NCBI GenBank assembly: GCA_934309145.1
Contig: CAKRCW010000009.1
Span: 41,815-105,814, forward strand
Source: an uncultured Lachnospiraceae bacterium
Lineage (GTDB): Bacteria > Bacillota > Clostridia > Lachnospirales > Lachnospiraceae
Reading direction: 5' to 3'
DNA length: 64,000 nt
This document shows positions 9,168 through 18,064 of this stretch, piece by piece. The notes under the pieces are model-generated. The model did no database searches. It was not told where the DNA came from and worked only from the letters and a program-made list of their open reading frames with translations. Numbering within the stretch: the first letter of the stretch is position 1; each line of letters starts with the position of its first letter. A program made the translations under genes and the position numbers.

Positions 9168-10577
9168 ATGAGTATATTATTGAATAATGTATATAGCTAT
9201 ATAAAGAAAAATAATATGATACAGTCTGGTGACAGGATTGTAGCAGGGTTATCAGGAGGAGCTGATTCTGTTTGTCTGCTCCTCTCTCTTTGTATGCTCG
9301 CAGGGAAACTTGGAATAAGAGCTGATGACATATATGTAGTGCATATCAATCATATGCTGCGTGGTAAGGATGCAGATGCGGACGAGGAGTTTTCAAGAGA
9401 GCTGTGTGAGAGACTTGGCGTGGCATTTGTTGCTTATAGGAAGAATGTTGCCCTATATGCAACCAGACATCATTGCACAGTTGAAGAGGCTGGCAGAGAA
9501 TGCAGATACAAATGTTTTAAGGAGACTGCCAGAAAGCATAAATGCAACAGGATAGCAGTTGCACATAATAAGAATGACACAGCGGAGACGGTCATATTTA
9601 ATATGATAAGGGGAAGCGGACTTAATGGTATAGCTGGAATTCCGGCTGTAAGAGGTGAAATAATAAGACCGCTTTTGGCTGTAACAAGAAAGGAAATAGA
9701 AGAATTCTTATGTGAGAATAATCAGCCGTATCGTACAGACCAGACTAATCTTGGAATGGAATATGACAGGAATATTATAAGACATGGGGTTCTTCCAATA
9801 CTTGAGAGAATAAATACCTCTGCATTAGAGCATATATGTCAGGTGGCAGATGAGGCAAGGGAAAGCTACACATATATTCATGAACAGGCAGTAGCCGGAT
9901 ATGATGGATGTGTGGAAAAAGAAAATGGTAAGACAGTTGAGCTTGACATAGGTGAGCTTTATAAGGCGAGTCCTGTTTTGCAGGAGCATATGATACATGA
10001 GGCGTTAGCTGATGTTGCAGGAAGACGTAAGGATTTGACGAGGCGGCATGTTATGTCAGTGGTAGGGCTTATCTATCAGGATACAGGTAAGACGGTTATG
10101 CTTCCGTATGGAATATGTGCAAGGCACAGTTATGACAGATTGATTATAACGAATGTTGTTGACAATGCTGAGAATTATTATATAGAAATAGACGAGGATG
10201 GCGTTTATGAAATTCCGTCATGGGGTAAGATTACAATAAACAAAGCTGCATACAGTGACGGCACGCACATTCCTAAAAAAACCTATACGAAAGTCTTTGA
10301 TTATGATAAGATAAAAGATAGTCTTTGTATAAGAAGCCCCAAGGAAGGGGATTATATCGTAATCAATAATGAGGGTAAACATAAGAAATTATCGCGTGTA
10401 TTCATAGATAATAAGGTAGATAGAAAGCTGAGAGAGTGCTGGCCTGTGCTTGCGTGTGGCAGGGAGATAGTCTGGGCGATAGGACTTAGATACAACATAT
10501 CCTATGGAGTTGATGATAATACAAAGAAATTATTGTATATAACGTGCGTAAGAAAAGGAGAAGAAGATGGAAGATAA
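9168..10577 (+). CDS. tilS: tRNA(Ile)-lysidine synthetase
   Basis: A 469-residue PP-loop ATPase that makes lysidine at position 34 of tRNA-Ile(CAU). The nucleotide-binding SGGADS motif is at residues 29-34 and is followed by HINHMLRGKDADADEEF and HNKNDTAET, as in TilS. The C-terminal half holds the tRNA-binding domain. The ATG at 9168 is preceded by GGAGAG; earlier frames extend only through unconserved sequence. Its last 11 bases overlap hpt, so the two are coupled. The order tilS-hpt-ftsH is conserved in Bacillota. Confidence 0.93.
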   Translation: MSILLNNVYSYIKKNNMIQSGDRIVAGLSGGADSVCLLLSLCMLAGKLGIRADDIYVVHINHMLRGKDADADEEFSRELCERLGVAFVAYRKNVALYATRHHCTVEEAGRECRYKCFKETARKHKCNRIAVAHNKNDTAETVIFNMIRGSGLNGIAGIPAVRGEIIRPLLAVTRKEIEEFLCENNQPYRTDQTNLGMEYDRNIIRHGVLPILERINTSALEHICQVADEARESYTYIHEQAVAGYDGCVEKENGKTVELDIGELYKASPVLQEHMIHEALADVAGRRKDLTRRHVMSVVGLIYQDTGKTVMLPYGICARHSYDRLIITNVVDNAENYYIEIDEDGVYEIPSWGKITINKAAYSDGTHIPKKTYTKVFDYDKIKDSLCIRSPKEGDYIVINNEGKHKKLSRVFIDNKVDRKLRECWPVLACGREIVWAIGLRYNISYGVDDNTKKLLYITCVRKGEEDGR

Positions 10578-11085
10578 AATTGGAGTGCTGATTAGTGAGG
10601 AGCAGGTGGAAAACAAGATTGTAGAAATGGCAGAAAAAATCAGTGCAGAGTATGCAGGTAAGACGGTTCATCTTATAGGAGTTCTCAAGGGAAGTGTATT
10701 CTTCATGTGTGAGCTTGCAAAGAGAATTACTGTTCCTGTAACAATGGATTTTATGTCAGTAAGCAGCTATGGTAATGATACTAAGTCATCAGGTGTTGTT
10801 AAGCTGATTAAGGATTTGGATGAAACAATAGAGGGAAGAGAGGTAATTCTTGTTGAAGATATTATGGATTCGGGAAGAACGCTCTCATACCTTGTCAAGA
10901 TTCTTAAAGAGAGAAAGCCGGCAAGCTTTAAGATTATAACATTGCTTGATAAGCCTGAGAGACGTGTTGTAGATATAGAGCCAGATATGACATGCTTTAC
11001 CGTCCCTGACAGATTTGTGGTTGGATATGGACTTGACTGTGCACAGAAGTATCGTAATCTGCCATATATAGGTGTAATAGAGTAG
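10567..11085 (+). CDS. hpt: Hypoxanthine-guanine phosphoribosyltransferase
   Basis: A 172-residue purine salvage enzyme that converts hypoxanthine and guanine plus PRPP to IMP and GMP. The PRPP-binding loop VEDIMDSGRTL is at residues 96-106, and the base-binding region FVVGYGLDCAQKYRNLPYIGV closes the protein. Length matches the family. AAGGAG lies inside the end of tilS. Confidence 0.96.
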   Translation: MEDKIGVLISEEQVENKIVEMAEKISAEYAGKTVHLIGVLKGSVFFMCELAKRITVPVTMDFMSVSSYGNDTKSSGVVKLIKDLDETIEGREVILVEDIMDSGRTLSYLVKILKERKPASFKIITLLDKPERRVVDIEPDMTCFTVPDRFVVGYGLDCAQKYRNLPYIGVIE

Positions 11086-11104
11086 CAGAAAGGAGTACTA
11101 ATAA

Positions 11105-12961
11105 ATGAAAAAAGGCATGAGGAGAGGCTTAGGTATATACCTGTTGCTGTTCTTAATTGGCTTTTGCGTTATTGTGTGGTTTCAGAACAAGTCAGTGGAG
11201 ACAGATGAGGATTACACTATATCAGATTTTCGCGCAGAGCTTAAAGAAAACCTTATTGGTAATGTAGAGATATATCAGAATTCTGATGTACCCACAGGTA
11301 CAGTATATTTTACTTACAGGGATACAAATGCATCAAAACAGTTTTATGTATCAGACGTAAATACAGTACAGGATTATGTAATGCAGTATAGTGATGGAAG
11401 CGTTCATATGAGCCTGTACGATGTTACGAGAGAGAGTTCCTGGCTTACATGGCTTCCTGCCATTTTGTCAATAATAGTAATAATAATACTCGTAATCACG
11501 CTTATGAGCAATATGGCTGGTGGTGGTGCCAGTGGCGGCGGAAAGGTTGTCAACTTTGGCAAGAGCCGTGCACATATGACAAGCGAAAAGGACCAGAAGT
11601 TCACATTTAAGGATGTAGCAGGTCTTGATGAAGAAAAAGAGGATATGGCAGAAATCGTAGATTTCCTTAAGAATCCTAAGAAGTATAATGACCTTGGGGC
11701 AAGAATTCCAAAGGGCGTTTTGCTTGAGGGTCCTCCGGGAACAGGTAAGACCTTGCTTGCAAAGGCAGTTGCCGGTGAGGCAGGAGTGCCATTTTTCTCT
11801 ATATCCGGTTCAGACTTTGTTGAGATGTTCGTGGGTGTCGGTGCAAGCCGTGTAAGAGATTTGTTCGACGATGCTAAGAAGAATGCTCCTTGTATAGTAT
11901 TTATTGACGAGATAGATGCTGTTGCAAGAAAGAGAGGTTCGGGCTTAGGCGGAGGACATGATGAGCGTGAGCAGACACTTAACCAGATGCTTGTTGAGAT
12001 GGATGGATTTAATGCTAATGAGGGGATAATTGTCCTTGCAGCTACAAACCGTGTAGATATACTTGATCCTGCCATTCTTCGTCCTGGCAGATTTGATCGT
12101 AAGGTTATGGTAGGACGCCCAGATGTTAAGGGACGTGAGGAAATTCTTAAGGTTCATGTAAGAAATAAGCCTTTGGCAGATGATGTTGATTTGCATGAGG
12201 TAGCAAGAACTACAGCGGGCTTTGCAGGTGCTGACCTTGAGAACCTTATGAATGAGTCTGCAATCAGTGCAGCCAAGGCTAATCGTGCATTTATCAAGAA
12301 AGAGGATGTAGACAAGAGCTTTGTCAAGATAGGTATAGGTGGCGAGAAGAAGAGCAGGCTTGTTCCAGAGAAGGAACGCCGTATAACAGCTTATCACGAG
12401 TCAGGGCATGCGATATTGTTCCATCTTCTTTCGGAGGTTGGACCTGTACACATTGTATCTATCATACCTAATGGAAGAGGTGCAGGCGGATATACAATGC
12501 CGCTTCCTGAGAACGATAATGTATTCTTAACCAAGAAGAAGCTGCTTCAGGATATAGAGGTAAGCTTCGGTGGCAGAATTGCAGAAGAGCTTATATTCGG
12601 TGATATCACAACAGGAGCATCACAGGATATCAAGCAGGCAACACAGACAGCACAGGCTATGGTTGTCAAGTATGGTATGTCAGAAAAGGTTGGACTTATC
12701 AATTATGAGGTTGATGATAACGAGGAAGTATTCTTAGGAAGAGACCTCGGACATTCAAGAAACTACAGTGATGAGATGGCAGCTATGATAGATAATGAAG
12801 TGCGCCGTATAATGGATGAATGTTATAATGAGGCACGCAGAATTATCGAGGAAAATATAGATGTATTGCATAAATGTGCAGCATTATTGTTAGAAAAAGA
12901 GAGAATCGAGAGGAAGGAATTTGAGGCACTTTTTGAAAAAGAGCCGAGTTACCTTGTTTAG
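11105..12961 (+). CDS. ftsH: ATP-dependent zinc metalloprotease FtsH
   Basis: A 618-residue membrane-anchored AAA+ protease. It has a first membrane helix (about residues 8-26), an extracytoplasmic segment, and a second helix (about 117-136). Then come a Walker A GPPGTGKT at 209-216, Walker B IVFIDEIDAV, the second region of homology (ATNRVDILDPAILRPGRFDR) and the zinc site HESGH at 431-435. It degrades misfolded membrane proteins and selected regulators as a hexamer. The ribosome site is AAAGGAG. Confidence 0.97.
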   Translation: MKKGMRRGLGIYLLLFLIGFCVIVWFQNKSVETDEDYTISDFRAELKENLIGNVEIYQNSDVPTGTVYFTYRDTNASKQFYVSDVNTVQDYVMQYSDGSVHMSLYDVTRESSWLTWLPAILSIIVIIILVITLMSNMAGGGASGGGKVVNFGKSRAHMTSEKDQKFTFKDVAGLDEEKEDMAEIVDFLKNPKKYNDLGARIPKGVLLEGPPGTGKTLLAKAVAGEAGVPFFSISGSDFVEMFVGVGASRVRDLFDDAKKNAPCIVFIDEIDAVARKRGSGLGGGHDEREQTLNQMLVEMDGFNANEGIIVLAATNRVDILDPAILRPGRFDRKVMVGRPDVKGREEILKVHVRNKPLADDVDLHEVARTTAGFAGADLENLMNESAISAAKANRAFIKKEDVDKSFVKIGIGGEKKSRLVPEKERRITAYHESGHAILFHLLSEVGPVHIVSIIPNGRGAGGYTMPLPENDNVFLTKKKLLQDIEVSFGGRIAEELIFGDITTGASQDIKQATQTAQAMVVKYGMSEKVGLINYEVDDNEEVFLGRDLGHSRNYSDEMAAMIDNEVRRIMDECYNEARRIIEENIDVLHKCAALLLEKERIERKEFEALFEKEPSYLV

Positions 12962-13103
12962 ATTTTACAGTTAGAAAAAATAAAATTATACAAAATGCAC
13001 AAAAAATGGATTAGAAACCCATTTTATTGGAGAGTTTATTGGTAATTTGAACAAAAAAACAATGAAAATAAAAAATTGTTTGGTAACACTTTTATTTGTT
13101 CTT

Positions 13104-13112
13104 TGTTATAAT
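13104..13112 (+). promoter_or_regulatory. Extended -10 promoter of the candidate small RNA
   Basis: TGTTATAAT is a perfect extended -10 (TGnTATAAT). The -35 position is weak, as is usual for extended -10 promoters. Transcription would begin near 13119. Confidence 0.55.
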
Positions 13113-13118
13113 AATACT

Positions 13119-13224
13119 TGTAACCCCCCCAATACATTATATAGTTTTTTGCTACACCCCATAAGTAACAAAATACCTTCTCCGAAAAGGACAGTCGAAC
13201 GGTGGCTGTCCTTTTCTCTGTCTT
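13119..13224 (+). ncRNA. Candidate small RNA, about 105 nt
   Basis: The 372-base gap after ftsH holds an extended -10 promoter and, about 65 bases on, a strong hairpin terminator. The predicted transcript has two C-rich single-stranded stretches (a run of seven C near 13124 and ACACCCC near 13154) that could pair with G-rich ribosome binding sites. Any open frame here lacks a ribosome binding site. It could instead be an ftsH-downstream leader fragment. No known RNA family is recognised. Confidence 0.4.
13184..13224 (+). terminator. Strong hairpin terminator
   Basis: GAAAAGGACAG (13184-13194) pairs perfectly with CTGTCCTTTTC (13206-13216), followed by a T-rich tract. Confidence 0.8.
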
Positions 13225-13333
13225 ATAATACTAAATTTCAATATAAGAATATCAATGAAGCATACTTAAAATTAAAGTTGGGTTTATAAATATATAAAAG
13301 CTTCCGATATAAGAAATATGGGAGGTGTGTTAT

Positions 13334-14002
13334 ATGAGAATAACATCACAGATGCTAAATCAATCAGCACAGAAGGCTGGAGTTGAGATAAAACATTCGC
13401 TTTTGGATTATATTAATACTGACAAGAAGGGCAATACTCTGCAACAGTTATTGTCTGCAAATAAAACAAGTACATCTGAACAGACCAATGAGAAGAACTA
13501 TAAACAGCTTGATGCCCTTGCAGACTCCATTGCGTCACGCATAGAGGAGCTTGCCGGAGGTGGTGAGAAGTCTGTTGTAAATAAGCTTGGTGAAGAAGAC
13601 AACGATGAGAACAGAAAAGCATTGCTTACGGCTGTAAAGAATTTGGTGGATGACTACAATTCAACCAGAAAGGGACTCATCAAGGCACAAGGGACACTTA
13701 ACAATTACTATGCCAAGATTATGAAGGATGATGCATTAGATGAGGAGGAGTTACTTTCTGCTGTAGGAATATCCTACAAAGGCTCTGAACTTGAATTGGA
13801 TGAGACCAGGCTTACAGGTGCAGCTTATGATGATATCAAGAAGGCATTTGGTGGCGACAGTAAATATATGTATAAGCTGTACAATGTAGCTAAACATGTG
13901 TCAGACAACGCAGAGGCTAATCTTAAGAGCCTTAGCAACCAGTATAATGCATCAGGTAAGAATTATTATGCTGCGTCAGGCAGGTATGATACAAGAGGCT
14001 AA
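13334..14002 (+). CDS. Unknown coiled protein
   Basis: A 222-residue soluble protein that I do not recognise. It starts MRITSQMLNQSAQKAGVE, is rich in Lys, Asn, Asp and Glu, and is predicted to be mostly helical with a long central coiled region (about residues 55-130). There is no signal peptide or membrane helix. The amphipathic start loosely resembles flagellar hook-associated or secreted filament proteins, but no other flagellar gene is in the window. GGAGG at 13321-13325 sets the ATG at 13334. Its 3' end carries a 15-bp tandem duplication. Confidence 0.75.
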   Translation: MRITSQMLNQSAQKAGVEIKHSLLDYINTDKKGNTLQQLLSANKTSTSEQTNEKNYKQLDALADSIASRIEELAGGGEKSVVNKLGEEDNDENRKALLTAVKNLVDDYNSTRKGLIKAQGTLNNYYAKIMKDDALDEEELLSAVGISYKGSELELDETRLTGAAYDDIKKAFGGDSKYMYKLYNVAKHVSDNAEANLKSLSNQYNASGKNYYAASGRYDTRG

Positions 14003-14020
14003 ATAACAAGAGGCTAAATA
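13991..14020 (+). repeat. 15-bp tandem duplication across a stop codon
   Basis: ACAAGAGGCTAAATA occurs twice back to back (13991-14005 and 14006-14020). The first copy contains the TAA of the preceding gene. It looks like a recent slippage or duplication event with no coding effect. Confidence 0.9.
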
Positions 14021-14050
14021 GAAAAATGCTCTTCCATTTTCGCAAAAATA

Positions 14051-14059
14051 TGATATAAT
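14051..14059 (+). promoter_or_regulatory. tRNA promoter, extended -10
   Basis: TGATATAAT is a perfect extended -10, located 28 bases before the first tRNA base. CTTCCA at 14031-14036 is a weak -35 with a 17-base spacer. Confidence 0.6.
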
Positions 14060-14086
14060 TATTTTTGCTTTGTGTTAGCATACTTC

Positions 14087-14160
14087 CGATGCGTGGCTCA
14101 GTTTGGTAGAGCGCTGCGTTCGGGACGCAGAGGTCGCAGGTTCGAATCCTGTCGCATCGA
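14087..14160 (+). tRNA. tRNA-Pro (anticodon CGG)
   Basis: A full cloverleaf is seen. The acceptor arm CGATGCG/CGCATCG, D-arm GCTC/GAGC, anticodon arm CTGCG/CGCAG with loop TTCGGGA, and T-arm GCAGG/CCTGT with TTCGAAT all pair. Anticodon CGG reads CCG, with G37 as expected for tRNA-Pro. CCA is not encoded. Confidence 0.95.
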
Positions 14161-14164
14161 TTCT

Positions 14165-14237
14165 GCTTCTGTGGCTCAGTTGGTAGAGCAATTGATTCGT
14201 AATCAATAGGTCGTCGGTTCGAGTCCGATCAGAAGCT
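14165..14237 (+). tRNA. tRNA-Thr (anticodon CGT)
   Basis: A full cloverleaf with acceptor GCTTCTG/CAGAAGC, D-arm GCTC/GAGC, anticodon arm ATTGA/TCAAT with loop TTCGTAA, and T-arm GTCGG/CCGAT with TTCGAGT. Anticodon CGT reads ACG. CCA is not encoded. It lies four bases after tRNA-Pro and shares its transcript. Confidence 0.95.
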
Positions 14238-14240
14238 TAC

Positions 14241-14268
14241 AAAAAGTGGCAAAAGCCACTTTTTTTGT
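14241..14268 (+). terminator. Terminator of the tRNA operon
   Basis: AAAAAGTGGC (14241-14250) and GCCACTTTTT form a perfect hairpin with an AAAA loop and a T-run. Confidence 0.93.
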
Positions 14269-14325
14269 TGTCTTTTTGTATGAATTGAGAGATAATATAT
14301 AAAGCTTTAATAAGTAGGTGTAAAT

Positions 14326-15630
14326 ATGTCAGATAAAGATAAGAGAGTAAGAAGAAATCACGGACGTGATATAAAATTTGATAAATTAGATAACACAGCA
14401 AATCTATTTCCGGTTATAGCCAGAGAAGGAATGAGTAATGTATATAGAGTAGCAGTGGTTTTGAAGGAGAATATCGAGCCTGAGCTTCTGCAGCAGGCTT
14501 TAGAACAGGTGCTTCCTTATTTTGAAGTATTTCGTGCGAGAATGAGGAGAGGTCTGTTCTGGTATTATTTTGAGACCAATAGGAATCCTGCACCTCGTGT
14601 CTATGAAGAGGATAATTATCCATGTATGTATATAAATCCTTATGAGAACAGAGAGTATCAGTTCCGTATGACTTACTATAAGAACAGGATTAATCTTGAA
14701 GTGTTCCATGCGGTAACAGACGGAAATGGAGCTCTGTCATTCCTTAAAGAGGTAACATATCAATATCTAAGGTATAAGTATCCTGATCTTGCGAGAATTA
14801 CTGACGATAATCTTGAGGTTGACACATCTCTTGACAGAGAGGACAGTTATGTCAAGAATTATAAGCGCAGTGCCAAGAAGGGTTACAAAACTGAGAAGGC
14901 AGTTATAGTCAAGGGCGAGAAATTCCCTATCAATCAGTTTGGAATAATTCACGGATATGTCAATCTGCCTGATATAAAGCGTGTATCCAAGGAATACGGA
15001 GTTACAATCAATCAGTATTTGATAGCGACCTTTATATGGTCAGTATATAAGGAATACTTAAAATCTTCAGAATCCTCAAAGCCGATAAGCGTGTGTGTTC
15101 CGGTTAATTTAAGACCATATTTTGAGTCAGATACCACCAAGAATTTCTTCGTTATCGTGTCAGCTGTGTTTAAGCCTGTCAAGGACAAGTATACATTTGA
15201 GGAGGTACTTGGAGAGGTCGCACAGAGCCTGCATGAGCAGATACAGAGGGATAATCTTGAGAAGCTTTTTTCATACAATGTGTCCAATGAGAAGAATCTC
15301 ATTTTAAGGGCAGTTCCTTTATTTATTAAGAATATAGCTATGAAGCAGATTTATCGTACATCAGCAAGAGCTAACACATCAACGATTACTAATCTGGGTG
15401 TAGTCAAGGTACCTGAGGTGTATCAGGACTACATAGATAAGTTTTATGCTGTGTTATCAATGTCGCAGGGGCAGAATATAAAGGGAGCTGTTTGCTCATA
15501 TGGTGACACCCTTGTGTTTTCGTTTTCATCCTGCTTAAGAGAAACCAGCATACAAAAGTCGTTTTTCCGTAAGCTTTCTCAGGATGGAATAAGTGTATCT
15601 GTGGAGACGAATGGAGTATATTATGAGTAA
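14326..15630 (+). CDS. Condensation-domain-type acyltransferase (alcohol acetyltransferase-like)
   Basis: A 434-residue protein of the CoA-dependent acyltransferase / NRPS condensation superfamily. The catalytic HxxxDG motif is present as HAVTDG near residue 130, with the second conserved region VCVPVNLRPYF near residue 255. It should transfer an acyl group to an alcohol or amine; the substrate is unknown. It heads a four-gene run with a zinc-ribbon membrane protein, an alpha/beta hydrolase and a nitrilase-family protein, so an ester or amide product being made and turned over is plausible. Its 3' end overlaps the next gene by eight bases. Confidence 0.75.
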   Translation: MSDKDKRVRRNHGRDIKFDKLDNTANLFPVIAREGMSNVYRVAVVLKENIEPELLQQALEQVLPYFEVFRARMRRGLFWYYFETNRNPAPRVYEEDNYPCMYINPYENREYQFRMTYYKNRINLEVFHAVTDGNGALSFLKEVTYQYLRYKYPDLARITDDNLEVDTSLDREDSYVKNYKRSAKKGYKTEKAVIVKGEKFPINQFGIIHGYVNLPDIKRVSKEYGVTINQYLIATFIWSVYKEYLKSSESSKPISVCVPVNLRPYFESDTTKNFFVIVSAVFKPVKDKYTFEEVLGEVAQSLHEQIQRDNLEKLFSYNVSNEKNLILRAVPLFIKNIAMKQIYRTSARANTSTITNLGVVKVPEVYQDYIDKFYAVLSMSQGQNIKGAVCSYGDTLVFSFSSCLRETSIQKSFFRKLSQDGISVSVETNGVYYE

Positions 15631-16294
15631 ATGTTTGAGATGTAAGGTTGATATATTAGATGATACAATGATGTGTCCTCTGTGCAGGGGAGTAGTAGAA
15701 AAGTCACCTGTTGATGGTGACAGAACAGGCTTTTATCCTGATATATATCCTACTCTTAAGAGAATGCAGTTTGTCAGAAAGCTGGTTGTATTTTCTTCAG
15801 TTCTTATAGAATGTGTGCTTATACTTATCAACTATCTGACTTATAATGGCATAAAGTGGGCTTTAGTTACAGGAGTAGGACTTGCCTATGCCTGTTTTAC
15901 GCTCATATACTCATTTCAGCAGAATAAGAGTATACAGAGAAAGCTGCTTGTGCAGCTTGTTATTGCATTTTTTGCATTTGTGATTGTGGATGCAACAATA
16001 GGATATAAGGGATGGTCTATAACGCTTGCCATACCATCAGCGGTTATGGTAGTTGAAGTAACGCTTATTGTTCTTATGATTATAAATCATAAGAACTGGC
16101 AGAATTATCTGTTTGCATCGGTAATACTGTGCCTTATAAGTGTAATTATGCTGGTTCTGTCTCTTGTGGGTATTACGGAGTTTAATCTGCTTTCTATAAT
16201 TGCAGTTGCGGCAACTGGGCTGCTTGTGCTTGGAACCCTTGTGTTCGGTGACAAGAGGGCTGAAAATGAACTAAAAAGAAGATTTCATATATAG
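15623..16294 (+). CDS. Zinc-ribbon membrane protein (DUF6320-like)
   Basis: A 223-residue protein that starts with a CxxC...CPLC zinc ribbon (residues 4-22). About six membrane helices follow (residues 48-215), and it ends with a basic tail. The ATG overlaps the stop of the acyltransferase (ATGAGTAA), indicating translational coupling. I connect it to DUF6320 proteins, which are known as neighbours of such acyltransferases. Function is unknown; it may anchor or deliver substrate to the acyltransferase. Confidence 0.7.
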   Translation: MSKCLRCKVDILDDTMMCPLCRGVVEKSPVDGDRTGFYPDIYPTLKRMQFVRKLVVFSSVLIECVLILINYLTYNGIKWALVTGVGLAYACFTLIYSFQQNKSIQRKLLVQLVIAFFAFVIVDATIGYKGWSITLAIPSAVMVVEVTLIVLMIINHKNWQNYLFASVILCLISVIMLVLSLVGITEFNLLSIIAVAATGLLVLGTLVFGDKRAENELKRRFHI

Positions 16295-16304
16295 GTGGTA
16301 ATTG

Positions 16305-17261
16305 ATGGACAAAGAATTAATGAATGATGATAACGGACAGCAGAGTGTGAGCAGAAGGGGAAAACTTATAAGTCAGATAGTGGCTGAATTCAATCACAGT
16401 GTCTATCTTAAGGAGCATATAGTAGGTGAGAACCGTGGTAAAAGTGATATGGAGAAACCATTTAATTATCCTGAGCATATGGAGGTTAAGAGATTTCATA
16501 TGCCTGAGTTTGAGATGGAGCTTCTGTCATGGAAGGATTCGGAAAGTCCATGGGTTATATTACAGCTTCATGGTGGTGGATATGTTGGAACATTAAAGAA
16601 CAGTTATCGCACTATGGCTGGCTTGTATGCAGAGGTAAGTAAGGGTGCGAGTGTGCTTACGATAGATTACAGGGTTGCACCTGAGAATCCTTTTCCGGCT
16701 GCCCTTATGGATGCATTTGCTGCGTATAATTATCTTCTTGAGCAGGGCTACGAAAGTGAAAATATTATAATTGCTGGAGATTCTGCAGGTGGAGGACTTG
16801 CAATGGCACTTTGCATGTATTTGAGAGATTCGGGGATGGCTGTTCCGGCAGGTATAGTTGCCATGTCTCCGTGGACAGACCTTACTGCAAGTGGGGAGTC
16901 CTACGAGGAGAATAAAGATATTGACCCAGTGTTTGGTTGTGGAGCAGACGACTTGATACACAATTCAGCATATATTGGTGATGATGATGCTGAGAATCCT
17001 TACATTTCTCCTTTGTTTGGAGATTTTTCGGGATTTCCACCGATGCTTATTCAGGTTGGAACATGTGAAATGCTTTTGTCAGATTCAGAGGGCGTTGCAA
17101 AAAAGGCACTTCAGGCAGGCGTAAAGGTAAGGCTTTCCAGATATGAGGGAATGTTCCATGTGTTCCAGATGGCTGCCAAGCTTATGCCGGAATCAATGAA
17201 AGCATGGGCTGAGGTAGGTAAATTTATTGAGCTGCTTGAGGAAGGCGTAAAACAGGAGTAG
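16305..17261 (+). CDS. Alpha/beta hydrolase of the hormone-sensitive lipase family
   Basis: A 318-residue esterase-type protein. The oxyanion motif HGGGYVG, the nucleophile elbow GDSAGGG, the DYRVAPENPFPAAL signature and a C-terminal His in YEGMFHVF show the complete family pattern. It likely hydrolyses small esters in the cytosol. The ATG at 16305 has AGGTGG upstream. It is five bases before the next gene and cotranscribed with it. Confidence 0.87.
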   Translation: MDKELMNDDNGQQSVSRRGKLISQIVAEFNHSVYLKEHIVGENRGKSDMEKPFNYPEHMEVKRFHMPEFEMELLSWKDSESPWVILQLHGGGYVGTLKNSYRTMAGLYAEVSKGASVLTIDYRVAPENPFPAALMDAFAAYNYLLEQGYESENIIIAGDSAGGGLAMALCMYLRDSGMAVPAGIVAMSPWTDLTASGESYEENKDIDPVFGCGADDLIHNSAYIGDDDAENPYISPLFGDFSGFPPMLIQVGTCEMLLSDSEGVAKKALQAGVKVRLSRYEGMFHVFQMAAKLMPESMKAWAEVGKFIELLEEGVKQE

Positions 17262-17266
17262 AGAAT

Positions 17267-18064
17267 ATGGTAGTTGGTCTGGCACAGATGCATATTGAGT
17301 GGGAGAACAAGGAAGATAATCTGATTAAGCTTGAAGAGTATCTTCGTGATTTTTCACGCGATAAAGTTTGTGATAATGGAATAATTTTATTTCCTGAGAT
17401 GTCATTGACCGGTTTTTCCATGAATACGGATGTGACTGCTGACAGACAAAGAGAGACAGTTGATATATGTAAGAAGCTCGCTGCCCAATACAATATTTCT
17501 ATGGGCATAGGCTGGGTATCAAAGGAAAATGAGCTTGCGAAAAATCATTATTCCATTATAGCTGCGTCTGGTGTGGAAATTCTTGATTATGTGAAAATCC
17601 ATCCATTTGCCTACAGCGGAGAGGATAAGTATTTTGAAGGTGGAAATGCAATATATACATGTAAAATGGGCGACTTTGATATTGGTGTGCTTATATGCTT
17701 TGATTTGCGTTTCCCGGAGGTGTTTCAGTGTTTATCGGATGAGGCTGAGCTGATAATAGTACCTGCCAACTGGCCTATGACAAGAAGTAGGCATTGGAAT
17801 ACTCTGCTTTTTGCCAGAGCCATAGAGAACCAGTGTTATATAGCGGGAGTTAATTGTGTCGGTGAGATAGGTGGTCATATGTATAATGGAGATTCAGCAC
17901 TTATATCACCGGAAGGAGTAAGAATTACACCGGTTAGAACTTGTGAATATGCAGACGGGGGAAGTCTGCTTATATATAATATAGATAATAATGTTAAGAA
18001 AATCCGTGACAACTTTCCTGTTAAATCGGCTCGCAGAACGGATTTGTATAGAAATCTTATGTAA
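17267..18064 (+). CDS. Carbon-nitrogen hydrolase (nitrilase superfamily)
   Basis: A 265-residue amidohydrolase with the catalytic Glu-Lys-Cys set: FPEMSLTGFS (Glu near residue 43), KIHPF (Lys near 109) and ICFDLRFPE (Cys near 144). The spacing and length fit the omega-amidase/YafV-like branch, which deaminates small amides such as alpha-ketoglutaramate. The specific substrate cannot be told. It is the last gene of the acyltransferase operon. Confidence 0.85.
   Translation: MVVGLAQMHIEWENKEDNLIKLEEYLRDFSRDKVCDNGIILFPEMSLTGFSMNTDVTADRQRETVDICKKLAAQYNISMGIGWVSKENELAKNHYSIIAASGVEILDYVKIHPFAYSGEDKYFEGGNAIYTCKMGDFDIGVLICFDLRFPEVFQCLSDEAELIIVPANWPMTRSRHWNTLLFARAIENQCYIAGVNCVGEIGGHMYNGDSALISPEGVRITPVRTCEYADGGSLLIYNIDNNVKKIRDNFPVKSARRTDLYRNLM

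Noticed and set aside
13047..13289. 80-residue open frame after ftsH
   Set aside because: No ribosome site, low-complexity composition, and it runs through a perfect terminator hairpin.
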